Origin: Micrococcales bacterium
GTDB taxonomy: Bacteria; Actinomycetota; Actinomycetes; Actinomycetales; Cellulomonadaceae
Length of the DNA: 64,000 nt
Direction: 5' to 3'
NCBI GenBank assembly: GCA_009785115.1
Contig: WQWY01000013.1
Location: 1-64,000 of the forward strand
The notes beneath the pieces are model-generated. The model saw only the letters and a list, made by a program, of their open reading frames with translations, was not told the DNA's origin and made no database searches. This document shows positions 43,184-53,780 of the stretch, one piece after another. Position numbers and translations under genes: made by a program. Each line of letters starts with the position of its first letter. Positions within the stretch are counted from its first letter, which is position 1.

Positions 43184-44392
43184 GTGCGCGTCGACCTGAT
43201 GACTCGTGAGTACCCACCGAACATCTACGGAGGAGCCGGCGTCCACGTCGCCGAGCTGGTCCGGGTGCTTCGACCCGACACCGACGTGCAGGTTCACTGC
43301 TTCGACGGTGCGCGTGCCGAGCCGTGCGTGCACGGTTACGACCAGCCGGACGGCGACGCCGCCCTGACCACGCTCGACGTGGACCTGCAGATGGTGGCCG
43401 GGGTGGCGCGGGTCGATCCCGGGAACAGCCCGGACCTGGTGCACTCCCACACCTGGTACGCCAACATGGCCGGCCACCTGGCGGGCATCCGCTACGGCGT
43501 GCCTCACGTGCTGACCGCCCACAGCCTCGAGCCGCTGCGCCCGTGGAAGGCCGAGCAGCTCGGCGGCGGGTACGCCCTGTCCAGCTGGGCGGAGCGCACG
43601 GCGTATGCGGGCGCGGCGCGGGTCATCGCGGTCTCGGCGGGCATGCGGGCCGACATCCTGCGCGTCTACCCGTTCGTCGACCCCGACGACGTGGTGGTGG
43701 TGCACAACGGGATCGACCTGGACTCCTGGGTGCGTCCTTCTGACGCCGAAGGTGTCGCGGACGCGGCGGAGCGTGCCCGTGCCCTGGGCATCGACCCTGA
43801 GCGCCCCGCGGTGGTGTTCGTCGGGAGGATCACCCGGCAGAAGGGCCTGCCGTACTTCTTGCGTGCCGCCGCGGCGCTGCCGCCCGAGGTCCAGCTGGTG
43901 CTGTGCGCCGGGGCTCCGGACACCCCGCAGATCATGGCCGAGGTCGAGCGGCTGGTGGCAGACCTGGCCGCCCAGCGCTCCGGGGTGGTCTGGATCGAGC
44001 GGATGCTGCCCCGCGCCGACCTGGTCGCGCTGCTCTCGGCGTGCACGGTGTTCGTGTGCCCGTCGGTCTACGAGCCCCTGGGCATCGTCAACCTCGAGGC
44101 CATGGCTGTGGGTCTGCCGGTGGTCGCCACCGCGACCGGTGGCATCCCCGAGGTGGTCGTGGACGGCGAGACCGGCCGGCTGGTGCAGATCGAGCAGGCC
44201 ACCGACGGCACCGGCACCCCGTTGGACCCTGAGGCCTTCGTCGCCGACCTGACCGAGGCGCTCCTCGACGCGCTGTCAGACCCGGAGCGGGCCCGACGTT
44301 GGGGCGAGGCGGGTCGCGAGCGTGCCGAGAACCACTTCTCCTGGGACGTCATCGCTGAGCGCACCCTCGAGGTCTATCGCGGCGTGCTCTGA
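43184..44392 (+). CDS. glgA: Glycogen synthase / maltose-1-phosphate synthase (GT4)
   Basis: 402 residues from GTG with GGAGG upstream. GT4 family: N-terminal YPPNIYGGAGVHVAELVRVL, SHTWYANMAGHL, PHVLTAHSLEPLRPWK, and C-terminal EPLGIVNLEAMAVGLPVVAT with the ExxGxxxxE catalytic pattern. The short GT4 form resembles mycobacterial GlgM, which makes maltose 1-phosphate from ADP-glucose, as well as glycogen-synthase-type GlgA. Placement opposite glgC supports either role; sequence alone does not separate them. Confidence 0.93.
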   Translation: MRVDLMTREYPPNIYGGAGVHVAELVRVLRPDTDVQVHCFDGARAEPCVHGYDQPDGDAALTTLDVDLQMVAGVARVDPGNSPDLVHSHTWYANMAGHLAGIRYGVPHVLTAHSLEPLRPWKAEQLGGGYALSSWAERTAYAGAARVIAVSAGMRADILRVYPFVDPDDVVVVHNGIDLDSWVRPSDAEGVADAAERARALGIDPERPAVVFVGRITRQKGLPYFLRAAAALPPEVQLVLCAGAPDTPQIMAEVERLVADLAAQRSGVVWIERMLPRADLVALLSACTVFVCPSVYEPLGIVNLEAMAVGLPVVATATGGIPEVVVDGETGRLVQIEQATDGTGTPLDPEAFVADLTEALLDALSDPERARRWGEAGRERAENHFSWDVIAERTLEVYRGVL

Positions 44393-44396
44393 CGCG

Positions 44397-44402
44397 TACG
44401 AT
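44397..44402 (+). promoter_or_regulatory. -10-like hexamer before the permease gene
   Basis: TACGAT lies 8 bases before GTG 44411, within the end of glgA's intergenic stretch. Possible leaderless start. Confidence 0.4.
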
Positions 44403-44410
44403 CACACCTC

Positions 44411-46462
44411 GTGCCTGACGTGTTCAAGCGTCTGCTGCTGGGTCGGCCGGTCCGCTCGGACCGGAGGCCTCGCGCGCTGCTGCCCAAGCGGGTCGCCATG
44501 CCGGTGTTCGCCTCCGACGCGGTCTCGTCGGTGGCCTACGCCCCCGACGAGATCATCCTCACGCTGGCCCTAGCCGGGCTGGTCGCGACCACCGTCTCGC
44601 CGTGGGTCGGTCTCGCGGTCGTGGTGGTCATGGTGACCGTCATCGCCTCCTACCGGCAGAACGTGCGCGCCTACCCCTCCGGCGGTGGGAACTACGAGGT
44701 CGCCTCGGTCAACCTGGGGCCGCGCGGTGGGCTCACCGTCGCCAGCGCCCTGCTCGTGGACTACGTGCTCACGGTCGCGGTCGCGGTCGCCGCCGGTGCC
44801 CAGTACGCCGCGTCGGCGATCCCCGGGCTGCGCGGCAACGAGGTGGCGTTCGCTCTGGTCATCATCGCGGGGCTCGTGCTCATGAACCTGCGCGGGGTGC
44901 GGGAGTCTGGCGTGCTGTTCGCGATCCCGCTATACCTGTACGTCGGTGCTGTGGGGCTCACCGCCGTGGTCGGCCTGGTGCGGTGGGCCACCGGGACCCT
45001 GCCGCAAGCAGCCTCCGCCCAGTACGACCTGGCCCCCGTGCCCTCCTACGAGCAGGGGCTGATCGGTGCGCTCGGCGTGTTCCTGGTGCTGCGGGCGTTC
45101 GCGTCGGGGTCGGCCGCCCTCACCGGGATCGAGGCGGTCTCCAGCGGGGTGCCGGCCTTCCGCGAGCCCAAGGCGCGCAACGCGGCGACGACGCTGACGC
45201 TGGTCGGGGTGGTCTCCGGGTTCCTGCTGCTGTCCATCCTGTTCCTGGCCCGGGCCACCGGGGTCCGCTTCGTGGACGACCCGGCCACCCAGCTGCTCCA
45301 CGACGGTGCTCCTGTGGGTGAGGCCTACGTGCAGGACCCGGTGGTCGGCCAGCTGGCCACAGCGGTCTTCACCGGCGTGCCCTGGGCGGCGCCTCTGGTC
45401 GCCGTCACGGCGGTGCTGATCTTGGTGCTCGCCGCGAACACCGCGTTCAACGGGTTCCCGGTGCTCGGGTCGATCCTCGCCCGCGACGGCTGGATGCCGC
45501 GCCAGCTGCACACCCGGGGCGACCGGATGGCGCTGTCCAACGGGATCGTCGCGCTGGGCGTGGCTGCCGCGATGCTGGTGTGGGTGTTCGACGCGAGCGT
45601 GACCGCGCTGATCCCGCTGTACACGATCGGGGTGTTCGTCTCCTTCTCGATGTCCCAGCTGGGGATGCTGCGGCACTGGGCCCGGCACCTGCGCACCGAG
45701 CCAGATGCCCGGGAACGAGCCCGGATGCGACGCTCCCGCGCGATCAACGGCTTCGGGCTGGGGCTGACCACCACGGTGCTGGTGGTCGTGGTGGTCACCA
45801 AGCTCACGCACGGGGCGTGGGTCGCGATCCTCGCCATGGTCGTGGCCTTCGTGCTGATGACCGGCATCCGGCGTCACTACGACAGGGTGGGCGTCGAGCT
45901 CGCGGTGGACGTCGACGCACCCGCGACCCGGGCGCTGCCGAGCCGGGTCCACGCGATCGTCCTGGTGTCGCACCTGCACCTTCCCGCCGTGCGGGCCGTG
46001 GCTTACGCCCGGGCGTCGCGCCCGTCGGTGCTCGAGGCGGTCACGGTCGGGGTGGACGCGGACGACGTGGCCGCGCTGCGCGCCGACTGGGAGCGGACCG
46101 GGCTGCCGGTGCCGCTGAAGGTGCTGGACTCGCCGTACCGAGAGATCGTCCGCCCGGTGCTGGGCTATGTGCGCTCGATCCGGCGAGAGTCTCCGCGTGA
46201 TCTCGTGGTGGTGTACATCCCCGAGTACGTGGTGGGGCACTGGTGGGAGGCTCTGCTGCATAACCAGAGCGCGATACGGTTGAAGAGCCGGCTGCTGTTC
46301 ATGCCCGGGGTGATCGTCGCCTCGGTGCCGTGGCAGCTGGACTCCTCGGCACGGACCCGAGCGCTGGCCGAGCACCTGGACGCCCGGCCGCTGCCGGGCG
46401 ACGTGCGTCGAGGCCTGACCCCGCCGCAAGGCCCGACACCGCTGCAAGGAGCAGACCGGTGA
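44411..46462 (+). CDS. APC-superfamily permease, KimA-like
   Basis: 683 residues. About 12 hydrophobic segments with the APC pattern FASDAVSSVAYAPDEIILTL, YRQNVRAYPSGGGNYEVASV and SGSAALTGIEAVSSGVPAF, then a ~150-residue cytoplasmic C-terminal domain (HAIVLVSHLHLPAVRAVAYA). The same order with an RNA methyltransferase occurs at Rv2690c-Rv2689c beside TrkA genes, and Bacillus KimA is a potassium importer; potassium uptake is therefore the best guess, amino acid transport the alternative. Stop overlaps the next gene by 4 bases. Confidence 0.88.
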   Translation: MPDVFKRLLLGRPVRSDRRPRALLPKRVAMPVFASDAVSSVAYAPDEIILTLALAGLVATTVSPWVGLAVVVVMVTVIASYRQNVRAYPSGGGNYEVASVNLGPRGGLTVASALLVDYVLTVAVAVAAGAQYAASAIPGLRGNEVAFALVIIAGLVLMNLRGVRESGVLFAIPLYLYVGAVGLTAVVGLVRWATGTLPQAASAQYDLAPVPSYEQGLIGALGVFLVLRAFASGSAALTGIEAVSSGVPAFREPKARNAATTLTLVGVVSGFLLLSILFLARATGVRFVDDPATQLLHDGAPVGEAYVQDPVVGQLATAVFTGVPWAAPLVAVTAVLILVLAANTAFNGFPVLGSILARDGWMPRQLHTRGDRMALSNGIVALGVAAAMLVWVFDASVTALIPLYTIGVFVSFSMSQLGMLRHWARHLRTEPDARERARMRRSRAINGFGLGLTTTVLVVVVVTKLTHGAWVAILAMVVAFVLMTGIRRHYDRVGVELAVDVDAPATRALPSRVHAIVLVSHLHLPAVRAVAYARASRPSVLEAVTVGVDADDVAALRADWERTGLPVPLKVLDSPYREIVRPVLGYVRSIRRESPRDLVVVYIPEYVVGHWWEALLHNQSAIRLKSRLLFMPGVIVASVPWQLDSSARTRALAEHLDARPLPGDVRRGLTPPQGPTPLQGADR

Positions 46463-47748
46463 ACGCTGCGTCGAAGAACGCCAGGTCGAAGAGCACCCCG
46501 TCGAAGAACACCGCGTCGACGGGCGCAGCGACGCCGACGGACGCGGCGACCATCGACCTGGAGGTCGGTCCGCCCGCGCACGGTGGGCACTGTGTCGCGC
46601 GGCTCGACGGGCGCGTCGTCTTCGTGCGCCACGCCCTGCCGGGGGAGCACGTCCGTGCCGTGGTCACCTCGACCGGCTCGAAGTTCTGGCGGGCCGACGC
46701 GGTCGAGGTGCTCGGTGACCCCTCGCCGGACAGGGTCGCCTCGGCCTGGCCGGCCGCTGGTCCCGGTGGTGTCGGTGGGGGAGAGCTGGCCCACGTCTCG
46801 CTGCCTGGCCAGCGCGCCTGGAAGGCTGCGGTGGTCGCTGAACAGCTGCGCCGCATGGCCCGCGTGGAGCTCGAGGTGCCGGTGCTGCCCGCTCCGGGTG
46901 ACGACGAGCGCGGAGGGCTCGCCTACCGCACCCGTATCGACCTCGTGACCGGCCCGGACGGTCGCGCGGGCATGTTCGGGTGGCGCAGCCACGAGGTGCA
47001 CGTGCTGGACGCGATGCCGCTGGCCGTCGAGCAGATCACCGACCTGGACCTGTTCTCCCGTCGCTGGCCCGCCAGGTCGCGGATCGCGGTGGCCGCCCCG
47101 GCCACCGACCGGCCCCTGCTGATGGTCGACGGGGAGGTCTGGGACCTGGCCCGGCACCGGCGTGACCAGCGCGGCACCCCACGACGGTCGGTGCGCGAGC
47201 AGGTAGGTCGCTTCGAGTACCGGGTCGCCGCTGACGGGTTCTGGCAGGCGCACCGAGCCGCCCCCCAGGTGCTGGTGGACGCCGTGCTGGGTGCGGCCGG
47301 CGACGTCACCGGGGCGACCGTGGCCGACCTGTACGCCGGGGCCGGGCTGTTCACGGTCGCGCTGGCCGACGCGGTCGGTGAGCAGGGCAGGGTGGTCGCG
47401 GTCGAGGGCGACGCCCGCGCGGTGCGCGACGCACGCCGCAACGCCCACGACCTGCCTCAGGTGCAGCTGCTCGCCGGTGACGTGCGCGACGTGGTGAGCG
47501 CCGACGCGCTGGTGCACGCCGACGTGGTGGTGCTCGACCCGCCGCGCGCCGGTGCGGGACGGGTGGTGGTCGACCGGATCGGCGAGCTGCGCCCCGAACG
47601 TGTGGTCTACGTCGCGTGCGACCCGGCGGCACTGGCGCGGGACGTCGACCTGCTCGCCGCGCACGGCTACCGGCTGGTCGAGGCGACCGGGCACGACCTG
47701 TTCCCGATGACCCACCACGTCGAGACCGTCGCTGTTCTCACCCGCTGA
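46459..47748 (+). CDS. Class I SAM-dependent RNA methyltransferase (TrmA/RlmD family) with TRAM domain
   Basis: 429 residues from GTG overlapping the permease stop (GTGA). After a Ser/Lys/Thr-rich N-terminus comes a TRAM RNA-binding domain (GPPAHGGHCVARLDGRVVFV; ALPGEHVRAVV), then the RumA-type methyltransferase: SAM motif DLYAGAGLFTVALADAV, VVLDPPRAGAG, the catalytic VYVACDPAALARDVDLL and MTHHVETV. It methylates uracil C5 in 23S rRNA or tRNA. The N-terminal Fe-S cysteine cluster of RlmD is absent (only one Cys there). Longer frame from 46330 is rejected. Confidence 0.92.
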   Translation: MNAASKNARSKSTPSKNTASTGAATPTDAATIDLEVGPPAHGGHCVARLDGRVVFVRHALPGEHVRAVVTSTGSKFWRADAVEVLGDPSPDRVASAWPAAGPGGVGGGELAHVSLPGQRAWKAAVVAEQLRRMARVELEVPVLPAPGDDERGGLAYRTRIDLVTGPDGRAGMFGWRSHEVHVLDAMPLAVEQITDLDLFSRRWPARSRIAVAAPATDRPLLMVDGEVWDLARHRRDQRGTPRRSVREQVGRFEYRVAADGFWQAHRAAPQVLVDAVLGAAGDVTGATVADLYAGAGLFTVALADAVGEQGRVVAVEGDARAVRDARRNAHDLPQVQLLAGDVRDVVSADALVHADVVVLDPPRAGAGRVVVDRIGELRPERVVYVACDPAALARDVDLLAAHGYRLVEATGHDLFPMTHHVETVAVLTR

Positions 47749-47809
47749 CATCCTCACCGGGTGGCGGCCTGTCGCCTTCGTCGTGCGATGCGCCTACCGT
47801 GGGTGCCGA

Positions 47810-47854
47810 GCATCTTCAGACCAAGCACCTTCAGGCGTGGGTGGCACCTTCAGG
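47810..47854 (+). repeat. Direct repeats upstream of the small ORF
   Basis: gcaccttcagg occurs at 47825-47835 and 47844-47854, with a degenerate copy gcatcttcaga at 47810-47820. The last copy merges into the CAGGAGG ribosome-binding site of the next ORF. Could be a binding array or chance. Confidence 0.4.
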
Positions 47855-47862
47855 AGGCCGAG

Positions 47863-48045
47863 ATGACGGACGCGCACAGCAGGCTGGCTCAGGCCAAGCG
47901 AGCGGTGGCCGCGGAGCTGGCCAAGCAGGGCACGCCCGGCTTCGACCCGAGGACGTACGAGCGGCTGATCGAGGCTGAGCGCAAGGCCGCCGAGGAGGCC
48001 AGGGCGGCAGCCGGAGGGAACAGCGCCGCGGCCGAGGGGAAGTAG
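47863..48045 (+). CDS. Small Ala/Glu/Lys-rich helical protein
   Basis: 60 residues from ATG with a strong CAGGAGG ribosome site 6 bases upstream. Composition is Ala, Glu, Lys and Arg, with a long amphipathic helix ([20 protein letters not shown], then [20 protein letters not shown]). No homologue recognised. Strong translation signal and clean codon bias support it as real; possible coiled-coil or nucleic-acid-associated peptide. Confidence 0.65.
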   Translation: MTDAHSRLAQAKRAVAAELAKQGTPGFDPRTYERLIEAERKAAEEARAAAGGNSAAAEGK

Positions 48046-48123
48046 CGGCAGACTTTCTGTTCCGCGGAAGGGCGAAGGCGTCCGTACTGCGGCGCGTACC
48101 TCGTCGTGCCGCGCCTGCGGTGT

Positions 48124-48129
48124 TAGGTT
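48124..48129 (+). promoter_or_regulatory. acnA -10-like hexamer
   Basis: TAGGTT lies ~37 bases before the GTG of the aconitase gene; a short leader contains AAAGGAG. Confidence 0.4.
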
Positions 48130-48166
48130 CACGTCGAGACACCCCACGGCGCAAAGGAGACCTCCG

Positions 48167-50905
<2,739 letters not shown>

Positions 50906-50918
50906 CCCGACGCGGACT

Positions 50919-50958
50919 CGAACCGGCGCGCGCTCCTTCTGGGGTGCGCGCCGGTTCG
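50919..50958 (+). terminator. acnA terminator
   Basis: cgaaccggcgcgc (50919-50931) pairs perfectly with gcgcgccggttcg (50946-50958) across a 14-base loop, 14 bases after the acnA stop. GC-rich without a strong T tract. Confidence 0.85.
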
Positions 50959-51034
50959 TCGTCTCCTCGAGAGCTGGCTGCTTGAGCAGAGAGGGCGCGT
51001 TGCGGTCGTCCCACGCGACAGATGACTCCTCTGG

Positions 51035-51066
51035 TTGACAATCTGAGGTGGCAACTCTCATAGTTG
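51035..51066 (+). promoter_or_regulatory. Consensus-like promoter with overlapping inverted repeat for the toxin-antitoxin pair
   Basis: A perfect -35 TTGACA (51035-51040), an 18-base spacer and CATAGT (51059-51064) precede the GTG at 51071 by 6 bases, so the transcript should start at the GTG. caact (51052-51056) and agttg (51062-51066) form an inverted repeat over the -10, a natural operator for an antitoxin. Confidence 0.6.
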
Positions 51067-51070
51067 GATC

Positions 51071-51304
51071 GTGGGCGAAGGGCTGGTCATCCTCGGGTCT
51101 GCTCTTCGCCATGGAGTGAGCGAGGCCGACATGCTCCACGCCTACGAGTTCGCGCTCTACCACATGGACGGTGGTGATGGCGTCACGATGTATGTCGGTC
51201 CTACGCGCTCTGGCGACCCGCTGCTAGAGATCGGTGTCGCCACCAGGTGGGGGATGCGCGTCATCATCCACGCCATGCCCCTACGGAACCGCTACACGAG
51301 GTGA
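51071..51304 (+). CDS. Small putative toxin of a type II pair
   Basis: 77 residues from a GTG at the predicted transcript start. Sequence (RHGVSEADMLHAYEFALYHM; LLEIGVATRWGMRVIIHAMP; LRNRY) follows the pattern of small actinobacterial proteins annotated as BrnT-like or RelE-like toxins: an H-G-V-x-x-x-D-(I/M)-x-H-A helix, a beta sheet ending in IIHAM and an R-x-x-Y end. It is followed 4 bases later by a helix-turn-helix protein that fits an antitoxin. Toxicity and target unproven. Confidence 0.55.
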   Translation: MGEGLVILGSALRHGVSEADMLHAYEFALYHMDGGDGVTMYVGPTRSGDPLLEIGVATRWGMRVIIHAMPLRNRYTR

Positions 51305-51308
51305 TCTC

Positions 51309-51605
51309 ATGGTGAACCTGACTCCCGAACAGCGTGCCGAGCTCGAAGCGTGGGGTGCTGTCCAGGCCGACCGGCTCGAAGCGCTCGACCCCGCACGGCT
51401 CGAGCTCAAGCCGATCAACGAGCTACCTCCAGAAGAGGCGCTGCGCCATGCTGCCGACAAGCGTGCCATCGCTCTGCGTCAGGCCGACCGTGAGCTCCAA
51501 GAGGCGGTCGACCAGGCCCGAGCTCAGGGTTGGTCGTGGCACAAGATCAGCGTCCCGCTCCAGATGACCCCCGAAGGTGCGCGCAAGAGGTTCTCTCACG
51601 CGTAG
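51309..51605 (+). CDS. Putative antitoxin with C-terminal helix-turn-helix
   Basis: 98 residues from ATG 51309. The first ~65 residues are a charged helical region (LTPEQRAELEAWGAVQADRL); the C-terminus has an HTH-like DQARAQGWSWHKISVPLQMT and PEGARKRF. Spacing of 4 bases behind the small putative toxin and the inverted repeat over their promoter fit an autoregulated pair. The reverse assignment (first gene antitoxin) is less likely. Confidence 0.55.
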   Translation: MVNLTPEQRAELEAWGAVQADRLEALDPARLELKPINELPPEEALRHAADKRAIALRQADRELQEAVDQARAQGWSWHKISVPLQMTPEGARKRFSHA

Positions 51606-51649
51606 ATCGCGTCACTGTGGATCGCGGTGTCTCGGGGAGGGGGTGTCCG

Positions 51650-52555
51650 ATGACCTCCGAGGTCGCGGAGAGCGTGGCGCCACCGTCGGGCAAGTCTGTA
51701 GAGCGGCGTTCACGTCGCCGTAGGGTGGTTCGCGTAGCGGGCGTAGCTTCGCTGGTGGTTGTCGTCGTCGCTGTCGGGCTCGGGTTCGGAGGGAGGGCCG
51801 TGCAGGACCAGCTCGTCTACTTCCCGTCGCGGTCAGCGTTGCCGCCGGCCGCGAGCGTGCTGCCTGGCGCGCAGGACGTCACGCTGACCACCCGTGACGG
51901 GCTGGAGCTCGTCGCGTGGTTCGTGCCACCGAGCCCGGATGCTCCGGCCCGCGACCAGGCCGTGCTGCTGGCGCACGGCAACGGGGGCGCGCTGTCTGGG
52001 CGGGCGTCGCTGGCGGCCGAGCTCGCGGACCGTGGCTTCGCCGTGCTGATGCTGGGGTATCGCGGCTACTCGCAGAACCCAGGCACACCGTCGGAGGAGG
52101 GGCTGATCCTCGACGCGCTCGCCGGGCAGCAAGAGCTGGCCGCACGCGGCTTCCCCGCGGAGCGGACCATCTATCTCGGTGAGTCGATCGGCACCGGGGT
52201 CGTGACCGGGCTGGCCGCGCAGGTGCCGCCCGCCGGGCTCGTGCTCCGCTCTCCGTTCACGTCGTTGCACGACGTCGCCACCACGGTGGTGCCCGTCCCG
52301 TCGCTGGTGCGCTTCATCCTGGACCGCAACAGGTATCCCGTCGAGGAGCAGGTCGCGATCAGCGACGTACCGACCGCGGTGCTCTACGGGACCACCGACG
52401 ATACTGTCCCCGCCGCGCAGAGCATCGCGGTGGCAGCCGCGGCGCAGAACCTCGTCGAGGAGGTCGAGATCAAGGGCGTCGGCCACAACGACGCGCTCTG
52501 GTTGGGGTCGACCGTCGCGGACGCCGTCGTCCGGTTGGCGGACTCAGTGGCATGA
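51650..52555 (+). CDS. Membrane-anchored alpha/beta hydrolase
   Basis: 301 residues from ATG 51650 with GGGGAGGGGG upstream. An Arg-rich N-terminus and one membrane segment (VAGVASLVVVVVAVGLGFGG) precede an alpha/beta hydrolase of the YhfR/BEM46-type: oxyanion HGNGGALSGR, nucleophile elbow LGESIGTG, Asp in GTTDDTVP and His in GVGHNDALW. Likely an esterase or peptidase facing outside or tethered to the membrane; substrate unknown. It sits within the toxin-antitoxin patch but shows no relation to it. Confidence 0.85.
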   Translation: MTSEVAESVAPPSGKSVERRSRRRRVVRVAGVASLVVVVVAVGLGFGGRAVQDQLVYFPSRSALPPAASVLPGAQDVTLTTRDGLELVAWFVPPSPDAPARDQAVLLAHGNGGALSGRASLAAELADRGFAVLMLGYRGYSQNPGTPSEEGLILDALAGQQELAARGFPAERTIYLGESIGTGVVTGLAAQVPPAGLVLRSPFTSLHDVATTVVPVPSLVRFILDRNRYPVEEQVAISDVPTAVLYGTTDDTVPAAQSIAVAAAAQNLVEEVEIKGVGHNDALWLGSTVADAVVRLADSVA

Positions 52556-52571
52556 CGTGGAATGAGGTAGC

Positions 52572-52979
52572 TCACGAGGTCCAGGTGCTGAGCGCGTCGA
52601 GGTGATGGCGGAGCTCCATCGAGTCGTGCAGCACGCGGCCGACGATCACGGTGTCTGTGTCGATCCGGAAGACCACGAAGTGGCGCGGGCGGTGGACGTT
52701 GCCACCGGTGGAACGGGCGCGGCTCTGGCGCAGGTGCCAGGTGAGCACCCCAGGCCCCAGCTCGGGACGGGCGGTGCTGCCCGGTCCGTCACGGCGCTCG
52801 GCGATGTCGCGCAGAGCCGCGGCGATGAGGGCTTGGTAGCGTTCGCGGGCCGCCTGGCCGAACTGTGTCGATGACCAGGCGAGGATCTGGAGGATGTCGG
52901 CCTGTGCGGCCTGGCTGAGCCTGTAGCGGGCTTCAGGCGACGGAGCTCCCGCAGGCTCAGCGGGGTTGGTCTGTGGCAT
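52572..52979 (-). CDS. parE: ParE/RelE-family toxin
   Basis: 135 residues. RelE/ParE fold pattern: YRLSQAAQADILQILAWSST, FGQAARERYQALIAAALRDI, and a C-terminal HFVVFRIDTDTVIVGRVLHD with conserved Arg and terminal basic residues. ParE toxins poison gyrase; RelE toxins cut mRNA; the pairing with a ParD-type gene favours ParE. Its ATG lies inside the 3' end of the antitoxin gene (23-base overlap), so translation is coupled. Confidence 0.82.
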   Translation of the reverse strand: MPQTNPAEPAGAPSPEARYRLSQAAQADILQILAWSSTQFGQAARERYQALIAAALRDIAERRDGPGSTARPELGPGVLTWHLRQSRARSTGGNVHRPRHFVVFRIDTDTVIVGRVLHDSMELRHHLDALSTWTS

Positions 52980-53232
52980 CTAGCCGGCTCAAGAAGTCGT
53001 CAAGGTCAGAGTCGGCGACATCGACGTAGCGTCCAGCCGCGACATCCTCCCAGGCCACGGCGGTCGCGTCGCGGAGAGCGGCCAGCCGTGCGGCGTCCTC
53101 GCTCTCGCGCTGCTCGACCAGGCGCAGTCCCTCTCGCAGCACCTCGCTGGCGTTCTGGTACCGCCCTGAGGCAAGCATGGACTCCAAGAACTGCTGCTGA
53201 TGATCCGTCAGCACAACATTGCGTGTCGGCAT
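52957..53232 (-). CDS. parD: ParD-type antitoxin
   Basis: 91 residues from ATG 53232 with GGAGGGT upstream; the longer ORF start is rejected. Ribbon-helix-helix type: NVVLTDHQQQFLESMLASGR, YQNASEVLREGLRLVEQRES, and an acidic C-terminus (DLDDFLSRL) that would wrap the toxin. A 29-bp palindrome just upstream is the obvious operator. Paired with the downstream ParE toxin. Confidence 0.87.
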   Translation of the reverse strand: MPTRNVVLTDHQQQFLESMLASGRYQNASEVLREGLRLVEQRESEDAARLAALRDATAVAWEDVAAGRYVDVADSDLDDFLSRLDATDQPR

Positions 53233-53255
53233 CGTGACCCTCCACTCTCGTGCGG

Positions 53256-53284
53256 CACGGTATGGCACATTGTGCCATACCGTG
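53256..53284 (-). promoter_or_regulatory. Perfect palindromic operator of the parD-parE operon
   Basis: cacggtatggcac (53256-53268) and gtgccataccgtg (53272-53284) form a perfect 13-bp inverted repeat with a 3-base centre, 24 bases upstream of the parD start. This is the expected layout for RHH-antitoxin autoregulation. Confidence 0.75.
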
Positions 53285-53369
53285 TGTGATGCGATCCGTG
53301 GGTGTGCAGGCACATGGTCGAGGCCCTGGTGCTCTACGTTCAGATGATGGCGCGGGTAAGCATCTGTGA

Positions 53370-53780
53370 TCATCCGGCCCAGGGGTTGAGGAGCGGCACG
53401 GGGAGGAAGTCGAGGTCGGAGGTGTTGCGGGTGGCCAGGCGCGCACCGTGGGCTGCGCAGACGGCTGCGATCATGCCGTCCTCGACGCTCAGGCCGCCTC
53501 CTGCCGTACGGGCGGTCTGGCGGAAGTCAGCGTAGATCCGGGCGGCTCGTTCGTCGTAGGGCAGACGGACCGCGACGTCCTCCAGCACGTTCTCCATGGC
53601 TCGGGCGAGACCGTCGCGGCGTCTGCCCACAGGGAGCAGGCGCACCCCGGTCCACAGCTCTCCGAGGGTGATAGCGGTCACCGCCATGGCGTCTGTCTGT
53701 GCGGCCATCCAGGCCAAGACCTGGGCTGACGGGACGGCTCGCAGCGGCTCGGAGACCACGTTGGTGTCGAGGACGATCAC
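53370..53780 (-). CDS. vapC: VapC-type PIN-domain ribonuclease toxin
   Basis: 136 residues. PIN domain: IVLDTNVVSEPLRA with first catalytic Asp, ITLGELWTGVRLLP with conserved Glu, SVEDGMIAAVCAAHGARLAT with late Asp and a TRN/SDLD end (LATRNTSDLDF). FitB-like subgroup. Likely cleaves tRNA or rRNA when free. ATG overlaps the antitoxin stop by 4 bases (ATGA). Intact, unlike the VapC remnant at 16154. Confidence 0.9.
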   Translation of the reverse strand: MIVLDTNVVSEPLRAVPSAQVLAWMAAQTDAMAVTAITLGELWTGVRLLPVGRRRDGLARAMENVLEDVAVRLPYDERAARIYADFRQTARTAGGGLSVEDGMIAAVCAAHGARLATRNTSDLDFLPVPLLNPWAG

